This document shows positions 1 through 7,106 of a DNA stretch of 16,261 nt, one piece after another. The stretch comes from Candidatus Parcubacteria bacterium (GTDB lineage: Bacteria; Patescibacteriota; Minisyncoccia; JAHIHE01; JAGLIN01). The stretch is taken from assembly GCA_023142975.1 (NCBI GenBank), contig JAGLIN010000110.1, positions 1 through 16,261 of the forward strand, read 5' to 3'. Under the pieces are notes generated by a model. The model made no database searches. It was not told the DNA's origin and saw nothing but the letters and a program-made list of their open reading frames with translations. Every line of letters begins with the position of its first letter. The stretch's first letter is position 1. A program made the position numbers and the translations under genes.

Positions 1-67
1 TCGAACCCCCGAAGGCAGAGCCAACTGGTTTACAGCCAGTCCCATTTGACCGCTTTGGTACCTACCC
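1..67 (-). tRNA. tRNA-Tyr (GTA), 3' end cut by window edge
   Basis: Read on the minus strand from 67, the acceptor strand GGGTAGG is followed by a D-arm, an anticodon stem ACTGG/CCAGT closing the loop CTGTAAA (anticodon GTA), a long variable arm (GGC-TCT-GCC) typical of bacterial tRNA-Tyr, and the start of a T-arm (GGGGGTTCGA). The 3' T-stem and acceptor strand lie outside the window. Confidence 0.93.
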
Positions 68-136
68 AAATTTATTCGCATTTACACATTTTACCTAAAT
101 ATCCTACAGGAAATATGGGTGTTTGTAAAGTTTGCA

Positions 137-270
137 GTTAGACTATAAGCAACAGAGTCATTGGCGATAAGACAGGTCATTAGTTATAAGTTATTGGAAA
201 ACCTAAAATCTTATAACTTAAAACTTATGAATAGTCTTATTACTAACGACTCTGTTGCTTATAGTCTAAC
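137..270. repeat. 134-bp nested palindrome between two tRNA genes
   Basis: The outer arms 137-159 and 248-270 are perfect 23-bp inverted repeats beginning gttagactataagc. Inside them, 160-173 and 234-247 continue the pairing imperfectly (10 of 14 match, including the contiguous ataagac/gtcttat). A third pair, agttataag (182-190) and cttataact (210-218), sits near the centre. The element could extrude as a cruciform or fold as one long RNA hairpin. There is no T-run to make it a simple terminator and no open frame. A MITE-like insertion is possible, but I see no convincing target duplication. Confidence 0.8.
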
Positions 271-279
271 ATCAAGAAG

Positions 280-350
280 CAGGAGCTGAGGGAATCGAAC
301 CCCCGCCGTCGGTTTTGGAGACCGAAGTTCTACCGCTAAACTAAGCTCCC
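280..350 (-). tRNA. tRNA-Trp (CCA)
   Basis: On the minus strand from 350 the cloverleaf runs acceptor GGGAGCT, D-arm TTAGTTTAGCGGTAGAA, anticodon stem TCGGT/ACCGA with loop CTCCAAA (anticodon CCA), T-arm GGGGG-TTCGATT-CCCTC, then acceptor AGCTCCT. The terminal pair is G-U and no CCA is encoded. A CCA anticodon together with TGA stops in the window fits the standard bacterial code. Confidence 0.95.
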
Positions 351-358
351 AGAAATGT

Positions 359-540
359 ATAGAACAAATTTGTCATTTTGAAACGGAACCGCAGTACTGA
401 TATTCATCAGCATAAATTCCGTGAGAAATCTATAAATAATACCATACAGAAATAATGTATATATTAAGACAACTTAGCTATCTCTCAGTCGTTGCGACTC
501 CTTCGAGATGACAAAAATAAGAAGGTCCCAAATAGAACAA
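359..540. mobile_element. REP/MITE-like non-coding element flanked by a 9-bp direct repeat
   Basis: The core 369-515 starts tttgtcat and ends atgacaaa, an 8-bp terminal inverted repeat. It contains foldable pieces: acggaa/ttccgt around ctgat-attc-atcag on the left, and tctc-agtcgttgcgact-...-gaga on the right. The nine bases atagaacaa occur at 359-367 and again at 532-540, as a target-site duplication would. The pattern TGTCATTxTGAA...GAGATGACAAA resembles a dispersed non-coding repeat style known from many bacterial genomes. No protein is encoded. Mobility is inferred. Confidence 0.5.
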
Positions 541-541
541 T

Positions 542-703
542 TTATTTTCCTCTCATCTCCACATGCTCCGTGTGTTTTCCGCAAAAACGACAATATTTAT
601 TTAATTCAATCTTTTCTTTCTTCGTCTTTTTATTTTTTGTAGAATGGTAATTAATCTGTTTGCATTTTCTGCACTGAAATTTAATTAAGCTATCTTGTGA
701 CAT
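542..703 (-). CDS. rpmG: 50S ribosomal protein L33 (bL33), zinc-ribbon form
   Basis: This is a 53-aa protein of the 50S large subunit. The sequence shows the L33 pattern: YHSTKNKK near residue 19, then IELNKYCRFCGKHTEH. The cysteine pairs C11-x2-C14 and C38-x2-C41 can bind zinc, so it is the Cys-containing paralog type. It begins MSQDSLIKF at 703 and stops with TAA at 542. No Shine-Dalgarno precedes the start. A well-placed promoter just upstream suggests a very short leader or leaderless mRNA. It is divergent from the pilN-like gene, and its 3' end touches the REP-like element. Length and motifs leave little doubt about the family. Confidence 0.96.
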   Translation of the reverse strand: MSQDSLIKFQCRKCKQINYHSTKNKKTKKEKIELNKYCRFCGKHTEHVEMRGK

Positions 704-711
704 AATGGCAA

Positions 712-740
712 ATTAGAGATTAAAAAAAGCAAGATTGCAA
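712..740 (-). promoter_or_regulatory. Probable sigma-70 promoter for rpmG
   Basis: On the minus strand TTGCAA (740-735) is separated by 17 bases from TCTAAT (717-712). Initiation would fall within a few bases of the rpmG ATG at 703, so the mRNA may be nearly leaderless, which fits the missing ribosome-binding site. Confidence 0.5.
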
Positions 741-829
741 AAACAAACCGCTTTCACTTAATTTAACTTAACACAAACAAAATAATTTATCAAGGGGCGC
801 GCATTATTCATTTTTTCTAATTTTTTTTA

Positions 830-858
830 TTGTTGCTTTTTATTAAATGTGGTATAAT
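830..858 (+). promoter_or_regulatory. Promoter of the pilus/surface gene block (extended -10)
   Basis: TTGTTG at 830-835, a 17-base spacer, then TATAAT at 853-858 preceded by TGG (an extended -10). The predicted start near 865 gives a leader of about 35 nt before the ATG at 900. This is the clearest promoter in the window. Confidence 0.7.
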
Positions 859-899
859 AACGACCGTAAAGATAATATCCATTTAGTATTATATATTTT

Positions 900-2102
900 A
901 TGTCTTCAATAAATTTATTACCAAAAAGCTTTAACTTTGACGACGAAGAAAAACAGGAGAGCGAAAATAGATTTGCAATTTTGATTTCTCTTGTGATCAT
1001 ATTAATTCCAATGATATTTTATGCTGTTTTGCATTTTAATAACATTAATTCCTCTGAGGAAATTACTGTTTTAAATTCTAAAATTGAAGCAATAGACAAA
1101 GAAATAGAAAAAAGAATTGAAGATAATAAATTATTAATACTTGAAGATAAAGCGGCTGATGCCAATAACCTATTAGTGAATCATCCCTATTTTACAAAAC
1201 CTATAAACTTAATTAACAAGAATCTAATAGATGATTTATATTTGACTTCAATGCTTATTAATTTTGATAAGCAAGAATTTATAACCGTTGAACTTAATGC
1301 TATTGCGAAAAGAAATTCAACTATTGCCAGCCAGATTCTCGTTTTTAAAAATATGACTGAAGTTAAAAGTGTTAATATAAAAAGTACCGCTCCCACCGAA
1401 GAAGGCTATGCGGGATTTGATCTTAATTTAGAAATAGAAAAACAAGTAATTTTTTATAAAGAACCTTCTGAAGAAGAAAAACTAATCAAAGGTTGCAAAG
1501 AAATAGAAGAGGAAGTAAAAAACTATAATTCAACCATTAAGATTGGAATTGAAGATTCTTGTTATTTGGTAGAGGCTATGAAAATAGCTGCAAAAACAGG
1601 AAAAACGAACATTTGCAAAGAAACTAAAACAAATTATAGTAGGTGTTCTTGTAACGCCATGGTAAATTTTCTTTCCAAAAAGAGCAGGGAGGAAAAGGAA
1701 GAAATTATTAGCAAATTAGGAGATTCATACTATGAGGCAAACAAGCTCATATTTGCGGACCCGACATTAAAAGAAGTCATAGATAGTTCTTGTGTAATGA
1801 AAAACGAAGAAATAATAGAATGGTGCAATGACAATCAAAATGAGCTTGAAAAAGAAAATTGTTATTTACTATCCGCTATAGACAATGAAAGAAAATTTGT
1901 CTGCGGTGAAATTGAAAATAGCTGTCATGAATGTTCTTGTAATGCTTTAATAGATTATCTCTCTACAAAAAGCGATGAAGAAAAAGAGGAGATTATCGGA
2001 GACAGAGAGGGATCTGCTCAGCAAATAGTAGAAGGTATATTTAAGAAAGACGAGATAATCAACACTGTCAATAATTTATGCGAGCATGCTTGTCAAAATT
2101 AG
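900..2102 (+). CDS. pilN: PilN-like type IV pilus assembly protein with Cys-rich duplicated C-terminal extension
   Basis: The 400-aa protein opens with INLLPKSF, the short cytoplasmic motif that in PilN binds PilM. One membrane segment follows (about 26-46), then a coiled coil (about 53-85) and a ferredoxin-like periplasmic region to about 187. PilN normally ends near there. Here residues 195-400 add an acidic, cysteine-rich region containing two similar units: CYLVEAMK...C239...C249SC251NAMVNFLS..SREEKEEII and CYLLSAID...C335...C345SC347NALIDYLS..SDEEKEEII. Disulfides in the exported part are plausible. There is no Shine-Dalgarno; the start is fixed by the conserved N-terminus. It heads a plus-strand block with the PilO-like gene next. 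The PilN assignment rests on motif, topology and neighbour; the extension's function is unknown. Confidence 0.8.
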   Translation: MSSINLLPKSFNFDDEEKQESENRFAILISLVIILIPMIFYAVLHFNNINSSEEITVLNSKIEAIDKEIEKRIEDNKLLILEDKAADANNLLVNHPYFTKPINLINKNLIDDLYLTSMLINFDKQEFITVELNAIAKRNSTIASQILVFKNMTEVKSVNIKSTAPTEEGYAGFDLNLEIEKQVIFYKEPSEEEKLIKGCKEIEEEVKNYNSTIKIGIEDSCYLVEAMKIAAKTGKTNICKETKTNYSRCSCNAMVNFLSKKSREEKEEIISKLGDSYYEANKLIFADPTLKEVIDSSCVMKNEEIIEWCNDNQNELEKENCYLLSAIDNERKFVCGEIENSCHECSCNALIDYLSTKSDEEKEEIIGDREGSAQQIVEGIFKKDEIINTVNNLCEHACQN

Positions 2103-2127
2103 CTATTTATTTTTATTCGCATACTAT

Positions 2128-2151
2128 AAATCATTAAATCATTAGATCATT
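2128..2151. repeat. Short tandem 8-mer (three copies)
   Basis: The spacer between the pilN- and pilO-like genes carries aaatcatt, aaatcatt, agatcatt in tandem. Nothing else is recognisable in this spacer. It may be a decayed microsatellite. Confidence 0.5.
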
Positions 2152-2213
2152 GACTTGTCCGTAATGCTGATGTTTTAAAAATTTTGCAAATCATCGCTAA
2201 TAAATTTAGCCTT

Positions 2214-2840
2214 ATGAAAACTGAAAAAAACATTACTGCGAAAATAAGCGACGAAAAAATAATTTCAGACAAAATGGTTTTGTTATTTTTCTCTTTGCTT
2301 TTTTCTGTGTTTATAATGTTTATGTTTCTGATTCCAAAATATGAGCAGATGAAAATTAATAATATGGAAATTGAGTTAACCAGTGAAACTCTTGCATCAA
2401 AAGGAGATATAGTTATAAAATTAGCGTCCTTCAATAGAACATATAGAGATATAAACGAAACAGAGATCAATAAAATGTACAACCTATTGCCAGACAGCAA
2501 CAACTTTGAAGAACATCTGGCAAATATTGATAAACTTGCAAAAATTAATGGAATTTTAATTAAGAATATTTCTTTTTTAGAACATAAAAAAGAAAAAAAA
2601 ACAGACGCTGACGCTGATAAAAATAATTTAAAGACGATAGATGTTTCTCTTTCCGTTAAAAGCGATTTTCCAAGTTTTATGTTGTTCCTTGACTCTTTAG
2701 AAAAAAGCATTCCTACTGTAAATATAAAAAATATGTCAATCGCCAAAAATGAAGAGGGGAACAAGAATAACAATCTTGAAAATATAAAAATTGATGAAAA
2801 CATAGAAGCCGAGATAGGACTGTCGTTCCATCATTTATAA
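2214..2840 (+). CDS. pilO: PilO-like type IV pilus inner-membrane alignment protein
   Basis: The ATG at 2214 gives 208 aa. A TTG further upstream in the same frame (2184) is less likely. Topology matches PilO: a short cytoplasmic tail, one membrane segment (about residues 21-40), a coiled coil (about 42-70), then a compact periplasmic domain. Residues around 88-117 read LLPDSNNFEEHLANIDKLAK, the usual PilO pattern before its ferredoxin-like fold, and SDFPSFMLFLDSLEKSIPTV follows in the middle of the domain. A charged, Asn/Lys-rich loop lies near residues 119-133. PilO pairs with PilN to link the inner-membrane platform to the outer pilus machinery. It lies directly downstream of the pilN-like gene. 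No Shine-Dalgarno is visible. Confidence 0.8.
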   Translation: MKTEKNITAKISDEKIISDKMVLLFFSLLFSVFIMFMFLIPKYEQMKINNMEIELTSETLASKGDIVIKLASFNRTYRDINETEINKMYNLLPDSNNFEEHLANIDKLAKINGILIKNISFLEHKKEKKTDADADKNNLKTIDVSLSVKSDFPSFMLFLDSLEKSIPTVNIKNMSIAKNEEGNKNNNLENIKIDENIEAEIGLSFHHL

Positions 2841-2860
2841 TATTCGTATAATAATTTACC

Positions 2861-3184
2861 ATGGCAATTTTCAATCTTAACAAAAAAAGAATTCTAAAAT
2901 TAATTAGCGATAAAAAAGATTTTTTAGCTTCTGTTATTGCTCTTGTTTTATTTTCTTTGATTGGAACTTTCTGTCTGGGAAATATCAACCCAAAAATTGA
3001 AAGTATTCCTAATTATAATGAATTGACAAAAAACCCGTATGAGAGCTATGAAAAAATTACAAATAGAAGGAATATAAAAAGATTAATAAGCAATAAACAG
3101 TTTATTGAAATGGAATATGATGAAAATTTGATAAAAGTAGAATATTCTCAGAAAAGAGACGACTTATTTTTAAAAAGTTTTTGA
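2861..3184 (+). CDS. Small single-span membrane protein following pilO
   Basis: A 107-aa protein with a basic N-terminus (NLNKKRILKLISDKK), one hydrophobic segment (about residues 21-41) and a short charged exterior tail of about 65 residues. It starts 20 bases after the pilO-like stop and is probably cotranscribed. Its position is where a PilP-type accessory protein often sits, but it lacks a lipobox cysteine and the usual PilP beta-domain length, so I do not name it. The TGA stop at 3182-3184 is followed by a promoter-bearing spacer. The family is not recognised. Confidence 0.72.
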   Translation: MAIFNLNKKRILKLISDKKDFLASVIALVLFSLIGTFCLGNINPKIESIPNYNELTKNPYESYEKITNRRNIKRLISNKQFIEMEYDENLIKVEYSQKRDDLFLKSF

Positions 3185-3276
3185 TAATCTATAATTTGTT
3201 GATTTTTTGGATTTATTTTGATGTTTGATATTACTTCTAACGAATAGCTTTTTTCCTTTTAATATTGAAAATTTTA

Positions 3277-3285
3277 TGGTAAAAT
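3277..3285 (+). promoter_or_regulatory. Possible extended -10 promoter for the surface-protein genes
   Basis: TGG-TAAAAT forms an extended -10 about 83 bases before the ATG at 3368. There is no good -35 at the right distance (TTGAAA at 3265-3270 is too close). This 183-base spacer holds no other recognised feature. Confidence 0.35.
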
Positions 3286-3367
3286 GAAACTGGAATGATA
3301 GCAAAAGCTTTATGGAAACAATTTTAAATTAATAATCTTAAATCCACAATCTAATTTTCAAAAACAA

Positions 3368-3673
3368 ATGGTATCAGAAAAAATAAATAAAAAATCTATC
3401 TTGTCAGCAATTATTTTATTTGCGTCTTTTGCAATGCTTTTTTGTTTGATCTGTTTTTTCTATAAAGTTCCAGAAGTAGAAACTGAAATTCCTGTTGTTA
3501 AAGAAAAAGAACTAAGTATCATTGAAAGACTCACTGTGCCAGTTGATCCAAACGTTGAAGTGGAACCATTATCTGAAGAGGTAATTAAAAGACTCACTGT
3601 GCCAGTTGATCCAAATGTTGAAGTGGAACCATTATCTGAAGAGGTAATTAAAAGTCTGACGGTGCCAAAATAA
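3368..3673 (+). CDS. Small membrane-anchored protein with tandem 21-aa repeats
   Basis: A 101-aa protein. Residues 10-32 form a hydrophobic anchor or uncleaved signal segment, followed by an acidic stalk. From residue 54, a 21-residue unit starting RLTVPVDPNVEVEPLSEEV occurs twice in tandem and is followed by a partial third copy, SLTVPK, at the C-terminus. The SEEVIKxLTVP motif is a style I know from many short Patescibacteria proteins of unknown role. The two DNA copies differ at one silent base, so the duplication is recent. It lies just before two secreted surface proteins and may share their promoter. No enzymatic motif is visible. Confidence 0.75.
   Translation: MVSEKINKKSILSAIILFASFAMLFCLICFFYKVPEVETEIPVVKEKELSIIERLTVPVDPNVEVEPLSEEVIKRLTVPVDPNVEVEPLSEEVIKSLTVPK
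3527..3652. repeat. 63-bp tandem repeat inside a coding region
   Basis: Units 3527-3589 and 3590-3652 start agactcactgtgcc and differ only at aacgttg versus aatgttg. A diverged fragment (agtctgacggtgcc) follows from 3653. The unit length is a multiple of three, so copy-number change would alter protein length without breaking the frame. Confidence 0.92.
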
Positions 3674-3697
3674 TATTTAATATTTTAATTTAAACCT

Positions 3698-4444
3698 ATG
3701 TCAAAAAAAACACTTCTTCATTATGCCGCGCCGGCAATTGTTACAGGGATGCTATTTGCTGCGGTAGCTGTTTCTTGGGATGAGCCAGGAAGTAATCCCC
3801 CTGCTGGAAATACTCCCGCACCGATAAATGTCAGCGTGGATGGTCAATATAAAGAGGGGAAATTAAATGTTGGCAATACTCAGATTCCAGACGCTACTTT
3901 TGTTCAATTGGAAGTGCGAGGCGGAGGCGCGTTAAGAACTGTCGGCGGAGCCATTTTAAATACTGGCGGAGCTGTCGATGGATTAGTTGTTGCTAACGGC
4001 AATGTTGGAATTGGAGCAGCTTCTCCTGGACAGCAATTGTATCTTACAGGCAATAGTATAAGCGCTGCTGAAGTATTGTTGGAACATACTGGCATTGGTG
4101 GAAGCGCAGGAATTTCATTTAATGTTACCCGCGATGCTAGTGATTTTAGAATTGCGACTCATGATAATAGATTAAAATTTTTTGTTAATGGCAATAGAGC
4201 GATGATCATATTGCCTAATGAGAATGTTGGTATTGGGGCATATAGTCCAACTCAAAAACTTGAAGTGAATGGAGGAATGAAATTAAATACCGCTGACGCG
4301 AGACCAGCATGTGATGTTGACGCAAGGGGCACCTTCTGGTTCACTCGGGGAGCAGGCGCTATGGGAGTGCCTGGCACGAAAGATAGTGTGGAAGTTTGTG
4401 TAAAAGATACTTTGGGTAATGGCGTATGGTTTACAATTTATTAA
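3698..4444 (+). CDS. Secreted surface protein with NVGIG / RGTFWF modules
   Basis: A 248-aa exported protein. Residues 1-26 form a signal or membrane segment. A spacer follows (PPAGNTPAPINVS, about 34-46) that is typical of Patescibacteria exported proteins. Two short beta modules begin NVGIGAASP (102) and NVGIGAYSP (176), the second continuing into KLEVNG, like fibre-shaft repeats of phage-tail-like proteins. The C-terminal domain from about residue 201 reads ARPACDVDARGTFWF...KDSVEVCVKD...W.TIY, with Cys205 and Cys234 able to form a disulfide. Base composition is less AT-rich than in its neighbours. The likely role is a cell-surface or adhesion protein; whether the upstream pilus genes export it is unknown. 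Confidence 0.8.
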   Translation: MSKKTLLHYAAPAIVTGMLFAAVAVSWDEPGSNPPAGNTPAPINVSVDGQYKEGKLNVGNTQIPDATFVQLEVRGGGALRTVGGAILNTGGAVDGLVVANGNVGIGAASPGQQLYLTGNSISAAEVLLEHTGIGGSAGISFNVTRDASDFRIATHDNRLKFFVNGNRAMIILPNENVGIGAYSPTQKLEVNGGMKLNTADARPACDVDARGTFWFTRGAGAMGVPGTKDSVEVCVKDTLGNGVWFTIY

Positions 4445-4487
4445 AATTTAATCTGTGACATTTTATAATTTAAGAAAAGTTGATTCT

Positions 4488-5852
4488 ATGAACACCGCAA
4501 TCAGACAAATAAAAAATATAAAGCATATTGTATTTGTAATGGCGCTTTTCGTTTTCTATTTCAATCTTTTCTGTTGCAATAACGCAAACGCTGCCGATAC
4601 CGAAAATGTTCTCGGATGGGCCTGGAGCGAAAATATCGGCTGGATTAGTTTTAATGATTTGAATTGTGATATTGATGGCGATGGAAAATATAATGATGAC
4701 GGATTAAATGATTGTCCGAATGATGATAGCGATGTTTTTCCTTATGGCGTCAATTTAGATGTTGCAGATAATTTATCTGGCTACGCCTGGAACAATAATA
4801 TCGGCTGGATAAGTTTTGAGCCGGCAGATATTGCAGGATGTCCCGCAGGCGTTTGCCAGCCGAGTTTAGCGGGAGGTATTTTTTCCGGCTGGGCAAGAGC
4901 GTTAAACCATGGAGGAGGATGGGATGGCTGGATTTCTTTAAACTGCGCAAATAACGGAGGTTGCGCTGTCAGTAATTATTCCACTTCTTTAAATGACTCC
5001 GATTTTGAAGGTTGGGCTTGGGGAGATGTTGTTGTAGGCTGGGTTAGCTTTAATTCAACTAATACTGGCGCTGTCATTCCTTACAAAGTCTACCTCACCA
5101 ACAACGCCCCAACCGTAGTTCCTAATTCCCCTGCGCTTATTGATTACTGCGTTTCCAATTTGCCAGGAGGAGTTACATTGTCATGGACTTTTTCTGATAC
5201 GGAAGATGACGCGAATAGCATTGATCAAACAGCATACGAAGTAGAAATAACAAGAAGTGATGCTGCCCTTCCTTGCTTAACAGGAAAACAAATAACTACT
5301 GATGAATTTATTATGAGCACAGGCATTGGTGGCATTGATAGCTTCTGTCCTGGTTTTATAGACTATGGAGGATTTACTTACAATTGGCAAGTCAGGGTTT
5401 ATGACAGTGACGGCGCTGACAGCGGCTTTGTTCAGGAATTAAGTTCGTTCCCTTTTGATTCATTTCCTTCCGATGGTCCCACGCCAATACATAGATACCC
5501 AACAGCTAATTTCTCTTATACTCCCCCGCTTCCAATACTTCAGTTTCAAGAAATTACTTTTGATCCTTTAGATCCACTAAATCTTTCTATAGCATACGGA
5601 GGCGCTTCCATAGCCTCTTTTGAATGGAATTTTGACGACGGGACGCCAAATCTTATTTCCGATCCATTAATTGATGGAGGCGTTGTTACTCATTCTTATT
5701 CCGAAATAAACCTTTTTACAGTTGATTTAAAGGTTACTGATGACACTCTTCCTGTTGGATATTCCTGCTGGGCATCGCAACACATTCCAACAAATACTGA
5801 AGATATTCCCATCGGTACAAATAGGCCCGGTTGGAATGAAACAACCCCATAG
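4488..5852 (+). CDS. Secreted GWAW-repeat, Fn3-like and PKD-domain surface protein
   Basis: The ATG at 4488 gives 454 aa; an in-frame GTG at 4455 is less likely. A signal peptide ends near ANA (residue 35). Four aromatic repeats follow: GWAWSENIGWISFN (43), GYAWNNNIGWISFE (98), GWARALN...DGWISLN (134) and GWAWGDVVVGWVSFN (175). An Asp-rich loop, DIDGDGKYNDDGLNDCPNDD (61-80), looks calcium-binding. Residues about 205-320 resemble a fibronectin-III/Ig-like domain, and about 338-420 a PKD domain (FEWNFDDG...HSYSEINLFTVDLKVTDD). There is no LPxTG or C-terminal membrane anchor. It is the last gene before the terminator. These architectures suggest binding to other cells or polysaccharide. Confidence 0.85.
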   Translation: MNTAIRQIKNIKHIVFVMALFVFYFNLFCCNNANAADTENVLGWAWSENIGWISFNDLNCDIDGDGKYNDDGLNDCPNDDSDVFPYGVNLDVADNLSGYAWNNNIGWISFEPADIAGCPAGVCQPSLAGGIFSGWARALNHGGGWDGWISLNCANNGGCAVSNYSTSLNDSDFEGWAWGDVVVGWVSFNSTNTGAVIPYKVYLTNNAPTVVPNSPALIDYCVSNLPGGVTLSWTFSDTEDDANSIDQTAYEVEITRSDAALPCLTGKQITTDEFIMSTGIGGIDSFCPGFIDYGGFTYNWQVRVYDSDGADSGFVQELSSFPFDSFPSDGPTPIHRYPTANFSYTPPLPILQFQEITFDPLDPLNLSIAYGGASIASFEWNFDDGTPNLISDPLIDGGVVTHSYSEINLFTVDLKVTDDTLPVGYSCWASQHIPTNTEDIPIGTNRPGWNETTP

Positions 5853-5881
5853 AATCAACCAGCGAAAAATTCAGAACGACT

Positions 5882-5927
5882 ATCATAATAAAAACGAACA
5901 GGCTTGTTCGTTTTTATTATGATTTTT
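5882..5927. terminator. Strong bidirectional terminator between convergent genes
   Basis: A perfect 19-bp stem (5882-5900 with 5905-5923) closes the loop ggct. The stem has an A-rich 5' side and a T-rich 3' side (cgtttttatt), so either strand ends in a U-rich tract. It separates the plus-strand surface block from the minus-strand accessory block. The rest of the spacer to 6057 holds only a 13-bp direct repeat (ttttcaagttgtt at 5924 and 6024). Confidence 0.9.
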
Positions 5928-6057
5928 CAAGTTGTTGTTTGGATTGATGAGTTATAATTTCATTTTTTATTTGATCTTTTATCATATATTTTCAGATACA
6001 TACGATTAGTCAAAGTCAGATTCTTTTCAAGTTGTTATTCTGATACCTGCTTTAGTT

Positions 6058-7092
6058 TTATTTACCTCTAGCACCCATAACATCATTTATTATCTGTAAG
6101 ACAGGATTTCCTGTTTCTTTTTCTGTTTTAGAAATAAAACCTATAGGAGCATTTTTAAACATTGCTTCAGTAGCACTTTTTAGCATTTCTGATAACCTAG
6201 GATTTTCTTGCTGTTGTTCAACTGAAATATAATCTTCTAAAGTTTTTGCAACTGTTGCTCGATGCCTATTTATAGAAGCAAGATGAGAATTTACATTATA
6301 GTTTTTTATAATGAAAGAAAGGCCGTACCATAAAGTAGCTAAAATAACTAATTTAGAAACAACGATAACCCAGATAGAGCTTATATAAGAAGCCTCTGGA
6401 TTATTAAATAAATCAATTAATTCTTCTATCTGTGGAAAAATTTCTAAGGCTAATATACAGACGATCACAATGTAACCAATCACAGCTAATGTAAGCCAGA
6501 TTTTTGCCAGATTTTGATAACGAACTACTTCCTTATCAAAATGTTGTCCTGTATCCACTATAGCACGGGTTCCCTTGGCTGTTCCAAGTTCTTTGCCTGT
6601 TGTTCTTATTTTTTCAATATCTGATTTTACACTTTCTAATTCTTCTGCTAATCCTTTGCGTAATTGTGATACTCTACGAACCTCATCCTCTATTTTTTTC
6701 TCGTCTGGGTTTTGTCTGCGTTTTTCTTCCCTTAAAAATGGCAGGTACTTCATTACTAATTTTTGATAAACATTGTTGTAATAACCATCTACCCTACTTT
6801 CAAAATTATCGTGTTCAACTTGAGCATTCGGAATAACACTTATGTCAAAACTTCTAAGCCATTCTAAATTAGTTATAAGCTGATTGGTAAGCGATACAAT
6901 TTGATTTTTATCATTTTCAACTTCAAGTAATTTATCATACTCTAGGTCATTAGCCTCTTTTAACCAATTTTGAGCATTTGTAAGTTTTTTATTAGCATTT
7001 TCAAAAACCATTTTTCCAAAATCTGAATTCATTGATAATTCTCTTATGTCTGCTTCTAGTACGTTCTCGTTTGTAATTTGTTCTATTTCCAT
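6058..7092 (-). CDS. Coiled-coil two-TM membrane protein, unknown family
   Basis: The ATG at 7092 gives 344 aa; a TTG ten codons upstream is also in frame but lies in an A-rich leader. Residues 1-190 are mostly charged helix with coiled-coil character (EEKRRQNPDEKKIEDEVRR, ESVKSDIEKIRTTGKE). Two membrane spans follow (about 197-218 and 238-263) with a short acidic loop between them. The C-terminal tail contains NSHLASINRHRATVAKTLEDY and later FKNAPIGF. A helix of the form NRHR...A..TLE followed by a P-x-GF turn recurs, as far as I recall, in uncharacterised membrane proteins from mobile or defence contexts. The gene is last in the fic unit and ends about 130 bases before the shared terminator. 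The function is unknown. Confidence 0.75.
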   Translation of the reverse strand: MEIEQITNENVLEADIRELSMNSDFGKMVFENANKKLTNAQNWLKEANDLEYDKLLEVENDKNQIVSLTNQLITNLEWLRSFDISVIPNAQVEHDNFESRVDGYYNNVYQKLVMKYLPFLREEKRRQNPDEKKIEDEVRRVSQLRKGLAEELESVKSDIEKIRTTGKELGTAKGTRAIVDTGQHFDKEVVRYQNLAKIWLTLAVIGYIVIVCILALEIFPQIEELIDLFNNPEASYISSIWVIVVSKLVILATLWYGLSFIIKNYNVNSHLASINRHRATVAKTLEDYISVEQQQENPRLSEMLKSATEAMFKNAPIGFISKTEKETGNPVLQIINDVMGARGK

Positions 7093-7106
7093 ATTTTTTT
7101 TAAAAA

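Noticed and set aside
137..270. The palindrome as a possible CRISPR or terminator
   Set aside because: There is no repeat-spacer array and no T-run; it is a single nested dyad.
2147..2803. Long open frame on the minus strand opposite pilO (218 codons)
   Set aside because: It mirrors the PilO-like gene; its hydrophobic residues come from reversed Lys/Asn/Glu codons, and pilO has clear family motifs.
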